Notes under the pieces: generated by a model
Database searches by the model: none
Told to the model about the DNA's origin: nothing
Seen by the model: the letters and a program-made list of their open reading frames with translations, nothing else
Assembly (NCBI GenBank): GCA_900549065.1
Contig: URNC01000006.1
Location: forward strand, 1 to 34,395
From: an uncultured Collinsella sp.
Lineage (GTDB): Bacteria > Actinomycetota > Coriobacteriia > Coriobacteriales > Coriobacteriaceae
Direction of reading: 5' to 3'
DNA length: 34,395 nt
Made by a program: the position numbers and the translations under genes
Shown here: positions 23,734 to 32,680 of the stretch, piece by piece
Layout of the letters: each line of letters starts with the position of its first letter
Position numbering within the stretch: the stretch's first letter is position 1

Positions 23734-26604
23734 TCACGCTCCCTGTGCGGCAAGCGCCGCGGTCAGGACGATACCGGCGATCTTGGCGGCCTTGACGTCA
23801 TGCTTGTCGAAATCCTCCAAGGCCACCGAGATAGCGACCGTGGGTGAATCGTAAGGTGCAAAGCCAACGAACATCGAGTTGACGTTGGTGCCGCCGGTCT
23901 CGGCCGAACCGGTTTTGCCGGCGACCTTGACGCCCGGAATCTGGGCATCGGTACCGGTACCGGACTGGACAACCGCGAGCATAGCCTGCTTGACCTGGTC
24001 GGCCGTGGCGGAGCTGACGGCCTGCCCCAGCGAGCGGGACTGCGTGGTCTTGACCACGGTTCCGTCCGGAGCGAGTACCTGGGCTACAAAGTACGGGTCC
24101 ATGACCACGCCACTGTTAGCGATGGCGGCGGCAATCACGGCGTTTTGCATGACGGTGGTCTGCGGGCCGGGCGTATGGTCCATGCCGACAGGCTGGCCGG
24201 CGCCGGCCCAGGCGGTCTCCCATTCGGTCATGAGCGACGGGTCGGCCATGATGGAGGCCGCGGAGGTCAGGTCCTGGCCGAGTTTTTGGCCGTAGCCATA
24301 GGCGTTGGCAAACTGCACGAGCGTGTTTGCGCCAACTTCGTTTGCCACCTGACCAAAGACGACGTTGGAGGACACGGCAAAGGCCTGCTGCAGGCTGATG
24401 GTGCCGTAGCTCTCGTTGGCATAGTTGGTGACCGGTGCGTTGCCGATGTCCATGGAGCCGGGCGCCTGGTAGGTGCTGGTAAGGCTGGCGGTACCGGTCT
24501 CGAGTGCCGCGGAAAGCGTAACGACCTTAAACGTTGAGCCCGGCGTGTACAGCGCGTCCATGGCGCGATTGTACATGGAGCCGTCCTCGCCGCCGCCCGT
24601 CTGCAGCAGGGCATCGATGTTGGTGTTGTCGTAGGTGGGCGAGCTGGCACATGCGAGCACCGCGCCGGTACGCGGATCGATGACCACTACAGCGCCCTTA
24701 AAGCCCTTGAGTGCCTGCTCGGCCGCCGTCTGGATACGTGAGTCGATGGTGAGCTTGGCGGTGTTGCCCGGCTGGGTCTGGCCCGCGAGCGACGCGATGG
24801 CGTTGTTCCAGCTGGAGTAATCCTTAGAGCCGGTGAGCGTGTCGTTCATGACGCTCTCGATGGCGGTGGTGCCATACTGCTGGCTCACGTAGCCAACCAC
24901 GTGCGCTGCTAGGTTACCGTTGGGGTAGGAGCGTACATAGGTGCCGTCCTCCTGCTGCAGCGACTCGGCCAGCGTCACGCCGTCGGACGTGATGATGGAA
25001 CCGCGCTGGATGTACTTGGAGCGGGCGATGGTGTGGTTGTTGGTCGGCATGTCCTGATAGTCCTTGGCCTTGATGACCTGGACATAGGTGAGGTTGCCGA
25101 TAAGGATGGCGAACAGCGCCGTAAAGGCGAGCACCGCACGGGTTAGACGGTTGGCGAGCGCAACGCGGCCGAGCACACCGGATTCAGGCGTGTCGAGCAG
25201 GCGACGGCGCATGCGCGAGCCGACGGAATGGCTGCCGCTGCCGTAGGAAGACGAGGTGGCAAAGCGCGTGCCCGTCGGGGCGGCGGCCGATGCGACCTGA
25301 TCATCGGTGATGGCGGCCATGGTGCCGGTGCCGGTAAGCTCTGCCTCGCGTCCGGTCGCCTCGTCACCGGCGCGTAGCAGGAGCGCGACGATGATAAAGC
25401 TTGCCAGCAGAGAGGAGCCGCCCTGACTCATAAAGGGCAGGGTGACGCCGGTCAGCGGAATCAGGCGGGTTACGCCGCCAACGATCAAGAAGGCCTGGAA
25501 GCTGATGGCGGCCGTAAGGCCCGTGGCGCTAAAGGCGGCGAGGTCGGATTTAGCGCGGGCAGCTGTGGTGAGGCCACGCACGGCAAAGAGCATAAACAGG
25601 ATGAGCACGGCGCCGCCGCCCAAAAGACCCATCTCCTCGCCGATGGCCGAGAAGATAAAGTCGGACTCGACGACAGGGATGTTGTTGGCCATGCCGTTGC
25701 CGATGCCAACACCGACCAGACCGCCATCGGCAAGCGAGAAGAGCGACTGGACGATCTGGTAGCCCTGGCCCTGGGCGTCCTTAAACGGATCGACCCAAAC
25801 CTGGAAACGCACCTGAACGTGCGATAGGAACTTGTAGGCGCCCACGGCTCCAACGGCTAAGAGCGCAAGGCCGATAACGACATACGAAAAGCGCCCCGTG
25901 GCAACGTAGAGCATCAGCAAGAAGATGGTGTAGAACAGCACAGCCGAACCCAGGTCGCGTTCGAAGACGACGACGAGCAGGCACACACCCCACACGGCAA
26001 ACAGCGGCAGCAGCAGTCGCAGACGAGGGATCTTAAAGCCCAGGATCTTGCGGTTGGAGATGGAGAGCAGCTCGCGGTTCTCGGCTAGGTAGCCGGCCAG
26101 GAACAGGACGATAAAGACCTTGGCGAACTCGCCAGGCTGGATGGTAAAGCCCGCGATGCGAATCCACAGCTTGGAGCCCGAGATCGTGGTGCCGATAAAG
26201 ATGGGCAGCATCAGCAGGATGATGCCGATAATGCCAAAGGTGTACTTGTAGCGCATGACCACGTCGAGGTTTTTGACCAGTGCAAGCGTTCCCACCATCA
26301 GGGCCACCGAGACAAACAGGATGATGAGCTGTGAGATGGCGAGAGCGGGGGCGAGACGCGTCACGAACGTGATGCCGATGCCCGAAAGTATAAATACGAT
26401 GGGTAGGATGGCGGGGTCGGCGCCGGGCGCCAAGATGCGCACGGCGATATGTGCCGCGGCGAAGGCGGCAAAGAGGCCGATCGGCACGGCGAGCGTCTCA
26501 AAGGAGATGGCAGCGCCCGCGGTGAGGACGTACATCGCATACAGCAGGATGACGGGGAACGCCGAGGCGATGAGCAAGAGCAGCTCGGTGTTGCGGCGAC
26601 TCAT
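23734..26604 (-). CDS. SEDS glycosyltransferase fused to class B penicillin-binding protein (RodA/FtsW-PBP)
   Basis: One uninterrupted 956-residue frame holds two enzymes. Residues ~1-420 are a polytopic SEDS protein: IQPGEFAKVFIVLFLAGYL, VVFERDLGSAVLF (with the conserved Asp), VESDFIFSAIGEEMGLLGG, then LPFMSQGGSSLL near its end. A ~70-residue Ser/Thr/Arg-rich linker (SSSYGSGSHSVGSRMRRR) leads to a second membrane helix (~490-510) and a transpeptidase with Ser690-x-x-Lys693 (PGSTFK), Ser745-Ser-Asn747 and Lys897-Thr-Gly. SEDS proteins polymerise lipid II and class B PBPs crosslink the strands; here they are covalently joined. The start is ATG 26604, eight bases after AAGGGAG; GTG 26613 overlaps that site. 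The gene lies 16 bp after pstP, in the position of separate rodA and pbpA in other actinobacteria. Confidence 0.95.
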   Translation of the reverse strand: MSRRNTELLLLIASAFPVILLYAMYVLTAGAAISFETLAVPIGLFAAFAAAHIAVRILAPGADPAILPIVFILSGIGITFVTRLAPALAISQLIILFVSVALMVGTLALVKNLDVVMRYKYTFGIIGIILLMLPIFIGTTISGSKLWIRIAGFTIQPGEFAKVFIVLFLAGYLAENRELLSISNRKILGFKIPRLRLLLPLFAVWGVCLLVVVFERDLGSAVLFYTIFLLMLYVATGRFSYVVIGLALLAVGAVGAYKFLSHVQVRFQVWVDPFKDAQGQGYQIVQSLFSLADGGLVGVGIGNGMANNIPVVESDFIFSAIGEEMGLLGGGAVLILFMLFAVRGLTTAARAKSDLAAFSATGLTAAISFQAFLIVGGVTRLIPLTGVTLPFMSQGGSSLLASFIIVALLLRAGDEATGREAELTGTGTMAAITDDQVASAAAPTGTRFATSSSYGSGSHSVGSRMRRRLLDTPESGVLGRVALANRLTRAVLAFTALFAILIGNLTYVQVIKAKDYQDMPTNNHTIARSKYIQRGSIITSDGVTLAESLQQEDGTYVRSYPNGNLAAHVVGYVSQQYGTTAIESVMNDTLTGSKDYSSWNNAIASLAGQTQPGNTAKLTIDSRIQTAAEQALKGFKGAVVVIDPRTGAVLACASSPTYDNTNIDALLQTGGGEDGSMYNRAMDALYTPGSTFKVVTLSAALETGTASLTSTYQAPGSMDIGNAPVTNYANESYGTISLQQAFAVSSNVVFGQVANEVGANTLVQFANAYGYGQKLGQDLTSAASIMADPSLMTEWETAWAGAGQPVGMDHTPGPQTTVMQNAVIAAAIANSGVVMDPYFVAQVLAPDGTVVKTTQSRSLGQAVSSATADQVKQAMLAVVQSGTGTDAQIPGVKVAGKTGSAETGGTNVNSMFVGFAPYDSPTVAISVALEDFDKHDVKAAKIAGIVLTAALAAQGA

Positions 26605-26620
26605 AAGCGGCACTCCCTTT

Positions 26621-28420
26621 CTAATTCTTATCGGAGGCTTCGGCCTCGGCGGACTGTTCGGCGGTTTTCTCGGAATCTGATTCGGAGGTCGATCCCTGAT
26701 TGGTGTTGTCGCGAATCGTTTGCGCGTCGATCACCTGGCGGGTCTGCTCCTCGTCGATCTGGTGGCGGTACTTGGATATCGTGTCCTGCGCATCGTCGAC
26801 ACTTGTTTGCGGAATGCCCGCCTTGAGGCGGTTTTGCGTGTCTTCGGGCAGGTCGGACAGCTTGATGCTGGTTTCGCTTTCGAGCCAGTGGAGCTTGAGT
26901 CCGAGCGGCTTGCCGGGCAGGCCGCGCCAGACGGCGACATTGCCCTGGTGGGTACCCAGGTAGTACGAGCCGGTGACACCCGTGTAAGCCCAGATGCCAG
27001 CTGCCAGCACAAAGACGAGGGCCAGGATGGCAGCGATAGTAACGTTGCGGCGACGCACGCGTTGCGCCTCGCGCATAACGCCATCGTCAACCAGGTCAAC
27101 GACTACTACGGTCACGTTGTCGTGGCCGCCGGCGGCAAGCGCCGCGTCCACTAGGTTGTCGACGCAGATTTGCGCGGTTGAGGACTGCGTGGCGATGTTC
27201 TCGATATCGCTATCGGGAATCATGCTCGAAAGGCCGTCGGAGCACAGGATCAGGCGGTCGCCTTCCTCGATATGCAGGGTGAAGTGGTCGGCATACATGG
27301 CGGGGTCCGAGCCCAGCGCACGGGTGATGACCGAACGGTTGGGGTGGACGCGAGCCTCGTCTGCCGTGATCTCGCCGGCGTCCACGAGCTCCTCCACGTA
27401 GGAGTGGTCACGGGTCACGCGGATGAGCGTGCCCTCGTGGAGCAGGTAGGCGCGCGAGTCGCCCACGTGGGCGATGGCGAGCGTGTCGTTTTCGATATAG
27501 GCGCAGGTGGCTGTGCAGCCCATGCCGGGCTTGCCCAGGCCGTTCAGGGCCGCCTCGATTACGGCGGCGTTGGCTGCCTCGACGGCTGCGGCCAGGCGTG
27601 CTGCGTCGGCGGACTGTGGGGCCGTCTTGGCTATAGTCTCGACAGCGATAGAAGAGGCCACCTCGCCGGCGGCGTGACCACCCATGCCGTCGCATACGCA
27701 AAAGAGCGGCGACTGCACCAGGTAGGAATCCTCATTGTGCGGGCGCACACAGCCAACGTCGGAGCGGGCGCCCCACATGAGTTGCGTGGTGGTACCGGCA
27801 TCATAGGTCGAGTCGGTCTCGATGCGCTCCTCGGTCAGGGGCTCAAAGCTCATGGTCGAGCCGGGGTCTTTGAGCTTGGCCTCAACGGCGGCAACGTCGA
27901 TCTCGGCGGTGTCACCGGGAGAGACGGTGTCGGTCTCGGCGTTTGATTCGGAATCACCGGTGTCCGGGGAGTCGGGCTCCTCGGAAACGCGGGCGGTCGA
28001 CTCGTCGTCTTGCGGGCTGACGTCTATAGGCTCGGGCGCCGGCGTAGACGCGGGCGCAACCTCGGATGCCGGGGCTATGGGAAACGCCGGCGCGGCGGGC
28101 TCGGGTGCCGCAAACACCGCAGCGCTCTCGTTGATTGCCGCGGCGACGGGCTCTGCAAAGTGAGCCGGCACCGGGGTTGCTTCGGGCGCTGTGGGCTGTT
28201 CCGCAGCATGTGCGCCGATGGGCGCCGCTACGGCATCCTCTTCGTCCTCGTTATCGGCTAGATCCGAAATATCATGCGTTACATGCGAAAGAGGCAGGGA
28301 GAACACGGTGTCCTCGGGCTCCACGGGTGCGGAGCCCGCCGGAGCGGCGTGGGCCGGCGCAGCTGTGGCGGCGGCCGGTGCCTCGGTCATAGTTGCGGAC
28401 TTGTTCTCCTCGTCGATCAT
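26621..28420 (-). CDS. pstP: PstP-type PP2C Ser/Thr phosphatase with long N-terminal extension
   Basis: The product has 599 residues. The PPM/PP2C domain starts near residue 215 (GARSDVGCVRPHNEDSYL) and has the metal-binding CDGMGGHAAGE with Asp244, VGDSRAYLL, CSDGLSSMI and GGHDNVTVVVVD. One membrane helix follows (VTIAAILALVFVLAAGIWAY), then a ~110-residue extracytoplasmic tail ending in a Ser/Glu/Ala-rich stretch. The first ~210 residues are a low-complexity Ala/Pro/Glu/Asp region not found in standard PstP (which begins directly with the phosphatase domain). It dephosphorylates proteins modified by the Ser/Thr kinases of the same operon. Its ATG overlaps the FHA gene stop as ATGA, with AAGGTGA upstream. 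A second in-frame ATG (28390) has a poorer site. Confidence 0.95.
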   Translation of the reverse strand: MIDEENKSATMTEAPAAATAAPAHAAPAGSAPVEPEDTVFSLPLSHVTHDISDLADNEDEEDAVAAPIGAHAAEQPTAPEATPVPAHFAEPVAAAINESAAVFAAPEPAAPAFPIAPASEVAPASTPAPEPIDVSPQDDESTARVSEEPDSPDTGDSESNAETDTVSPGDTAEIDVAAVEAKLKDPGSTMSFEPLTEERIETDSTYDAGTTTQLMWGARSDVGCVRPHNEDSYLVQSPLFCVCDGMGGHAAGEVASSIAVETIAKTAPQSADAARLAAAVEAANAAVIEAALNGLGKPGMGCTATCAYIENDTLAIAHVGDSRAYLLHEGTLIRVTRDHSYVEELVDAGEITADEARVHPNRSVITRALGSDPAMYADHFTLHIEEGDRLILCSDGLSSMIPDSDIENIATQSSTAQICVDNLVDAALAAGGHDNVTVVVVDLVDDGVMREAQRVRRRNVTIAAILALVFVLAAGIWAYTGVTGSYYLGTHQGNVAVWRGLPGKPLGLKLHWLESETSIKLSDLPEDTQNRLKAGIPQTSVDDAQDTISKYRHQIDEEQTRQVIDAQTIRDNTNQGSTSESDSEKTAEQSAEAEASDKN

Positions 28421-28833
28421 CGACGGTTCACCTTCATGACCACGTCGCCAATCTGGACTTCGTCGCCCTCACGCAGCGTCGCGGGCTCCACGAGCTGGCG
28501 GCCGTTGACGAGCGTGCCGTTAAGCGAGTTGAGGTCCTCGATGATGAGCGCCGGGCCCTGCAGCGAAAAGCGCGCATGCGAGGCCGAGACGAACGGTTCG
28601 TTGATGCAGATGTCCGAAGATGGCGAGCGACCGACGATGACGGGGCCGAGCATGTCTACGTGGATGCCGCGGATACCGCGCGGACCCTTGTCCACATCAA
28701 TCGTCCAGATAGCCGAGTCGCGGCGCTGCCCGCGCACAAGTCCCACGCCGGTCTTCATGACGGCGAACAGGAAGATATAGAGCAGGGCGACCAGGACGAT
28801 GCGGCCTGCAAAAAGGACGATATCGATGTTCAT
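28417..28833 (-). CDS. fhaB: Membrane-anchored FHA protein (FhaB/FipA type)
   Basis: A 138-residue protein with an N-terminal helix (IVLVALLYIFLFAVM, ~11-27), then a cytoplasmic FHA domain: VIVGRSPSSDICINEPFVSA, SHARF, and DLNSLNGTLVNGR. FHA domains bind phosphothreonine, so this protein reads the products of the operon's kinases and may recruit them to the wall machinery; the mycobacterial counterpart acts at division. The ATG at 28833 uses AGGGGAT that overlaps the end of fhaA. Six bases separate the genes; the stop overlaps the pstP start. Confidence 0.94.
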   Translation of the reverse strand: MNIDIVLFAGRIVLVALLYIFLFAVMKTGVGLVRGQRRDSAIWTIDVDKGPRGIRGIHVDMLGPVIVGRSPSSDICINEPFVSASHARFSLQGPALIIEDLNSLNGTLVNGRQLVEPATLREGDEVQIGDVVMKVNRR

Positions 28834-28839
28834 AAGCGA

Positions 28840-29853
28840 CTATCCCCTAAATTCAAAGGTACTCAGGCCAAACGTCAGCAGATCGCCGTTGCGCAGCGGG
28901 CAGCGCGTAATGCGGCGGTTGTTGACGAGCGTGCCGTTGGTGGAATTGAGGTCCTCGATCGACCAATCCGAGCCCGTAAAGGTGAGCTGGGCGTGGCGGC
29001 GCGACACGTTGGGGTCGCGCAGGGCAATGTCGGAAACTGAGCGCTCGCGACCGATGGTCACCTGTGCGGAGGTGATGCTATGGCTCTCGCCGCTCACGAC
29101 GTCGACGAGCTGGGCGAGCGGGCGCTGCGGGGCGCGAGTGCTCGCCATGTTGGAGGCGATGCCGGCTGCGGCGCCTAGGCCCACGGCGGCACCGGTCGCG
29201 GCGGCTCCGCCCATGCCGGCAAGCGCGTCGCGCGAGACGGTCTGAGGCACCGGGATGGGTGCGGCGGCGGGGTCGGGGACGTTAGGCGCGAAGGGGTCTG
29301 CCACGGCAAGCGGGTCGGGAGCGGCGGCGCGAGGCGTCGGCTGCTGCTGGGGCATGGCGGCGGGGCGCTGCTGCTGCGGGGCAGCAAACTGCTGCTGGCC
29401 GGCGCGCGGGGCGCTGGCGGCACGGCTTGCCGCGGAGTTGTTCTGGCCCAGGCCGTTCTGATAGGCGCGCTCTTCTTCGTACAGGCGGCCGAGCGTGGGG
29501 GCATCGACGTTCTCGGCAAAGACCGAGAACTTGCCGGCGCGCAGCTGCGGATCGATCATAAAGCGCACGAGGGGCTCGCCGACAAAGACATAGCGGCGCT
29601 TTTCGGCCTGCGCCTTCACGAACTCGCGGACCTCGCGCGAAAGCTCGGGGTAGAACGGGGCGAGCATGGGATCGTCGTCGGCGGCGATAAGGATGGTATA
29701 GAGTGCCGGCGCCGTGTTGACGCCGTTGATCACCAGAGTCTGATCCTCCATGTCGCGAGCGGCCTGCTTGGCAAGCTTCTTAAAGGAGAACGGGGCACGG
29801 GTGGCACCGAAGATGCCGGCCACGTGGTCCTCGAAGATGTTCAGGAAGTTCAC
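28840..29853 (-). CDS. fhaA: FhaA-type protein: DUF3662 domain plus FHA domain
   Basis: A 337-residue soluble protein. The N-terminal ~120 residues are the DUF3662 domain (FLNIFEDHVAGIFGATRAPF, then RDMEDQTLVINGVNTAPALY), which is nearly diagnostic of FhaA. A ~120-residue Gln/Pro/Ala-rich linker (QQQRPAAMPQQQPTPRAA) follows, then an FHA domain with VTIGRERSVSDIALRDPNVS, RRHAQL and DLNSTNGTLVNNRR. In mycobacteria FhaA binds phosphorylated MviN and restrains peptidoglycan synthesis. The start is GTG 29853, overlapping the kinase stop as GTGA, with GGAGAG upstream. Confidence 0.94.
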   Translation of the reverse strand: MNFLNIFEDHVAGIFGATRAPFSFKKLAKQAARDMEDQTLVINGVNTAPALYTILIAADDDPMLAPFYPELSREVREFVKAQAEKRRYVFVGEPLVRFMIDPQLRAGKFSVFAENVDAPTLGRLYEEERAYQNGLGQNNSAASRAASAPRAGQQQFAAPQQQRPAAMPQQQPTPRAAAPDPLAVADPFAPNVPDPAAAPIPVPQTVSRDALAGMGGAAATGAAVGLGAAAGIASNMASTRAPQRPLAQLVDVVSGESHSITSAQVTIGRERSVSDIALRDPNVSRRHAQLTFTGSDWSIEDLNSTNGTLVNNRRITRCPLRNGDLLTFGLSTFEFRG

Positions 29854-31703
29854 GAAAGATCACTCTCCGTATAGGTTCTTTGGTATCCGAGCAAATATAG
29901 GCATATCCCAACGATTATAGAGGATAGGGTTCCCGCAACCGCCGCCTTGGCGATGACCGCGGCTGCAAGGCTGGCAATTTCCATATGGTGTGCAAGACAG
30001 GACGCCGCTGCGCAGCCGATGCCGGTGACAGCGATGGCGACGATTGCGGCAAGGTTTGAGCCCTGATCGGCGCGCTTGGCATGGGCATTGAGCAGCGCAG
30101 ATGACGCCGCGGCAGTTGCCGCGGCCAGCCCAAAGGCAGCCCAAAGGAGCGGGTCTCCCAGCGCTGCGGCAACGTTACCGAGCCCCAGCACGCCTCCGGC
30201 TGAAAGCGCGACCGTGGCCAGACGGGCAAAAAGCGCGCCCATGCCCGTTGCCGCGGCGGCGCTTGCCGGGCCGAGCCAAAATGACGCGACGCCGGCGGCG
30301 ACCCCAGCTGCCAGGAAGGTATTGCCGGTCAGACAGCCAAGCGCGAGTGCACAGGTGAGTGCGGCGCTCGCGGCAGCCTCGGTGCGACCCCAGGCGATCC
30401 ACCAACCGGACATGGCGGCGGCAAAGATCACCGCGACGGGCAACATCGACAGGATGCCCTGCGCCTGCATGGTGGCGTTGGCCATGAGCACCAAAAAGCC
30501 CACAGCCGAGATGGCCGAGCCAATCTGGGGGGCCAGGCCAGCCGCCGCTCCGATTGCGATAGCCGCAATGACCAGGCCGGGAAGCGCCGCGACCCCGGCC
30601 GTTTGCATCAGCAAAAAGCTAAAGGTGCCGCACGTTAGCGCCGAGATAATGCGCATGGTGTAGTCGCGCGCATGGCTCCAGCGCGTGCCCGCCCAGCCGA
30701 GTGCGGGGTCGACCTCGATGGCGTCGTCCTCGTAGTGCGACGGCTCGATACCGTCGAGCTCCTGCTCGTCATCCGAAAGCTCGCCAACCATTTGCTCCAG
30801 GCTGCGACGGCCTTCGCGCACGCTGCCCAGACCGGCAAGGAGCTGGTCGCAAAATGTCTCGACGCTGCTGGGGCGGTCCTGCGGCATGGGGGAGAGCGCG
30901 CTCATGAGCGCGGCCTCGGCTCCCGGGGGAAAGTGTGGTATCAGCTCGCTGGGATAGGTGGCGCCGCCGATGATGCGGTCGAGCGAGTCGGCGGGCGTGG
31001 CCGCCATAAAGGGAGCGCTGCCGCACAGGCCCTCATAGATTACACAGGCGAGGGCAAAGACATCGGCGCGCTCATCGACCGTGCCGGTCTCGATATCGAG
31101 CTGCTCGGGCGGCATGTAGCCGATGGTGCCGCCGCGCGAGCCGCCAAAGCCACCGGCGGACGACAGTCGCGCCATGCCAAAGTCGGTGAGCTTTACATTG
31201 CCCGAGTGGTCGATGAGCACGTTGGCGGGCTTAATGTCCAGGTGGAGTACGCCATTACTATGGGCGAAGGTGAGCGCCTGGCCTAGGGCATCGGCAATGG
31301 CCGCGGCCTCGTCAAAGGTAAGTGAGTGACCGTCCACGCGGTGCAAAAACTCGGCCAGCGACATGCCATCGACATATTCCATAACTAGGTAGGCATAGGC
31401 TGTGTCGTGCGTAAAGTCGATGACCTGCACGATGTTGGGATGTTGAAGCATGGCGGCAGTGTGCGCCTCGCGCAGGACATCCATGATGTCGCTGGCGGGC
31501 ATGCCGACACCGTTAATAAGGGGGATGCGCTTAATGGCGACGCGGCGGCGCAGGTGCGTGTCGCGGCAGATCTCGATGGAGCCAAAACCGCCGGTCGCAA
31601 GTGTCTCGAGCGGCTGGTACCGCTTGAGCAGCTCGCGAGAGCTGGTGCCCTCCAAAGGAACGTCCGGCGAGAACCGGGCGGTATGTTGCGAGAAAAGCGG
31701 CAT
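29850..31703 (-). CDS. Ser/Thr protein kinase with polytopic membrane C-terminus
   Basis: From ATG 31703 (GAGGG upstream; the in-frame TTG 31709 overlaps that site) the product has 617 residues. The kinase domain spans ~28-290: a loop ATGGFGSI, Lys58 (VAIK), catalytic HLDIKPANVL with Asp156, DFG, GTIGYMPPEQ. The usual HRD arginine is Leu155, so activation-loop control may differ from RD kinases. An acidic linker (ELSDDEQELDGIEPSHYEDD) leads to roughly eight to ten hydrophobic helices (~350-610) rich in Ala and Gly, with no extracellular sensor. I do not recognise that membrane part. It heads the fhaA-fhaB-pstP-SEDS/PBP-pknB operon, where other actinobacteria carry pknA near the other end. A TACACT on the minus strand upstream may be its -10. 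Confidence 0.92.
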   Translation of the reverse strand: MPLFSQHTARFSPDVPLEGTSSRELLKRYQPLETLATGGFGSIEICRDTHLRRRVAIKRIPLINGVGMPASDIMDVLREAHTAAMLQHPNIVQVIDFTHDTAYAYLVMEYVDGMSLAEFLHRVDGHSLTFDEAAAIADALGQALTFAHSNGVLHLDIKPANVLIDHSGNVKLTDFGMARLSSAGGFGGSRGGTIGYMPPEQLDIETGTVDERADVFALACVIYEGLCGSAPFMAATPADSLDRIIGGATYPSELIPHFPPGAEAALMSALSPMPQDRPSSVETFCDQLLAGLGSVREGRRSLEQMVGELSDDEQELDGIEPSHYEDDAIEVDPALGWAGTRWSHARDYTMRIISALTCGTFSFLLMQTAGVAALPGLVIAAIAIGAAAGLAPQIGSAISAVGFLVLMANATMQAQGILSMLPVAVIFAAAMSGWWIAWGRTEAAASAALTCALALGCLTGNTFLAAGVAAGVASFWLGPASAAAATGMGALFARLATVALSAGGVLGLGNVAAALGDPLLWAAFGLAAATAAASSALLNAHAKRADQGSNLAAIVAIAVTGIGCAAASCLAHHMEIASLAAAVIAKAAVAGTLSSIIVGICLYLLGYQRTYTESDLS

Positions 31704-31847
31704 GGCCAACCCTCGTGCGTTTAAAGTTCGTTTGCGAGCGGCGGGCGCGGGGCCGAGCCGTTCGCGGTGGCATAGATGCTGCTAGTGTAGCACGCTCGGG
31801 TGCATGGGGAGGATAGCGGGATGCGAGGCTGCCCGTCTGGCTTGGCC

Positions 31848-32564
31848 TTAGCGCTTCTTCTTGTTCTTCTTCTGCTTGCGCTGCTTGCCCTTGTTGTCCT
31901 GGGGCTTGTCGCCCTGCTTGGCCTCGGCGGCGGCCTTCTCGGCCTTCATTTTCTTCTTCTTGGTCTCGATGCGAAGTTTTTTGTTGATGCGGGCCTTGAG
32001 GAAGGGACCGAACTGCTCGGCATCGCCACGGACGAAGGTGTCCTTGGGGATCGTCACGCCCTGGTCGGCGAACATGGCCACAAAGATGCGCTCGCCGTCG
32101 AGTACGTGGTCGAGCTTGTCAAACGGGAAGAACTGCGACTTGCCGCTCTTGCCCCAAACCATCAGGCCGTCCTCGTTGGCGGCGACGCGGCGATAGCGGC
32201 CACCCATGGACTCGTCGGCCTCGACGGCGTCGATAAAGTCGCGGGCGAGCGTGTGGTGCAGGTTCTTGCTCCACCAGGCCAAAAAGGCGCCGAACACGAT
32301 CAACACGACGCCGAACTTGATCCAGCTGCCGCCGGCCACCAGCATGCCGATGCCGATGAGCGCGGCAACTGCCGCGGCGACATACAGCGAGCCGCGACGC
32401 CTGGGCGAGGCGACCAGGCGGGCGAAGTCGGTGACCAGGTCGTTTTCGTACTGGTACTCGTTGAGGTACAGGATGCCGTCATCGGCTGCGGCCTGCTCCT
32501 CGAGCGCGACCTCGACCTGGTCGGCTGCTTCGGAGGGAACGAGGTTGCTCTCTGCGTCTGCCAT
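31848..32564 (-). CDS. YcxB-like membrane protein with Lys-rich tail
   Basis: A 238-residue protein: an acidic N-terminus, two adjacent hydrophobic helices (SLYVAAAVAALIGIGMLVAG and FGVVLIVFGAFLAWW, ~58-100), then a soluble part with LHHTLARDFIDAVEADESMG and GKSGKSQFFPFDKLDHVLDG. That combination resembles YcxB-family proteins, in which a short C-terminal domain follows two helices; the name is tentative. The last ~35 residues are almost wholly Lys, Ala, Gln and Asn (KKKMKAEKAAAEAK, ending KKNKKKR), a basic tail that may bind lipid headgroups or nucleic acid. The ATG at 32564 has AGGAG ten bases upstream. It is divergent from dnaX. Confidence 0.65.
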   Translation of the reverse strand: MADAESNLVPSEAADQVEVALEEQAAADDGILYLNEYQYENDLVTDFARLVASPRRRGSLYVAAAVAALIGIGMLVAGGSWIKFGVVLIVFGAFLAWWSKNLHHTLARDFIDAVEADESMGGRYRRVAANEDGLMVWGKSGKSQFFPFDKLDHVLDGERIFVAMFADQGVTIPKDTFVRGDAEQFGPFLKARINKKLRIETKKKKMKAEKAAAEAKQGDKPQDNKGKQRKQKKNKKKR

Positions 32565-32680
32565 GCTCTTTGGACTCCTATCGCGGCGGGCTCGCCGTAC
32601 GGGTTATTATGGAATGCAGTATGCCGTGCGACCGCATGGCCGCCGCGGCAACAAGACTCAGTATACCCGGGGGAGCACCC

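Noticed and set aside
32565..32680. SRP (ffs) RNA upstream of dnaX
   Set aside because: This RNA often neighbours dnaX, but the conserved GGTCAGG...GGAAGCAGCC core is absent here.
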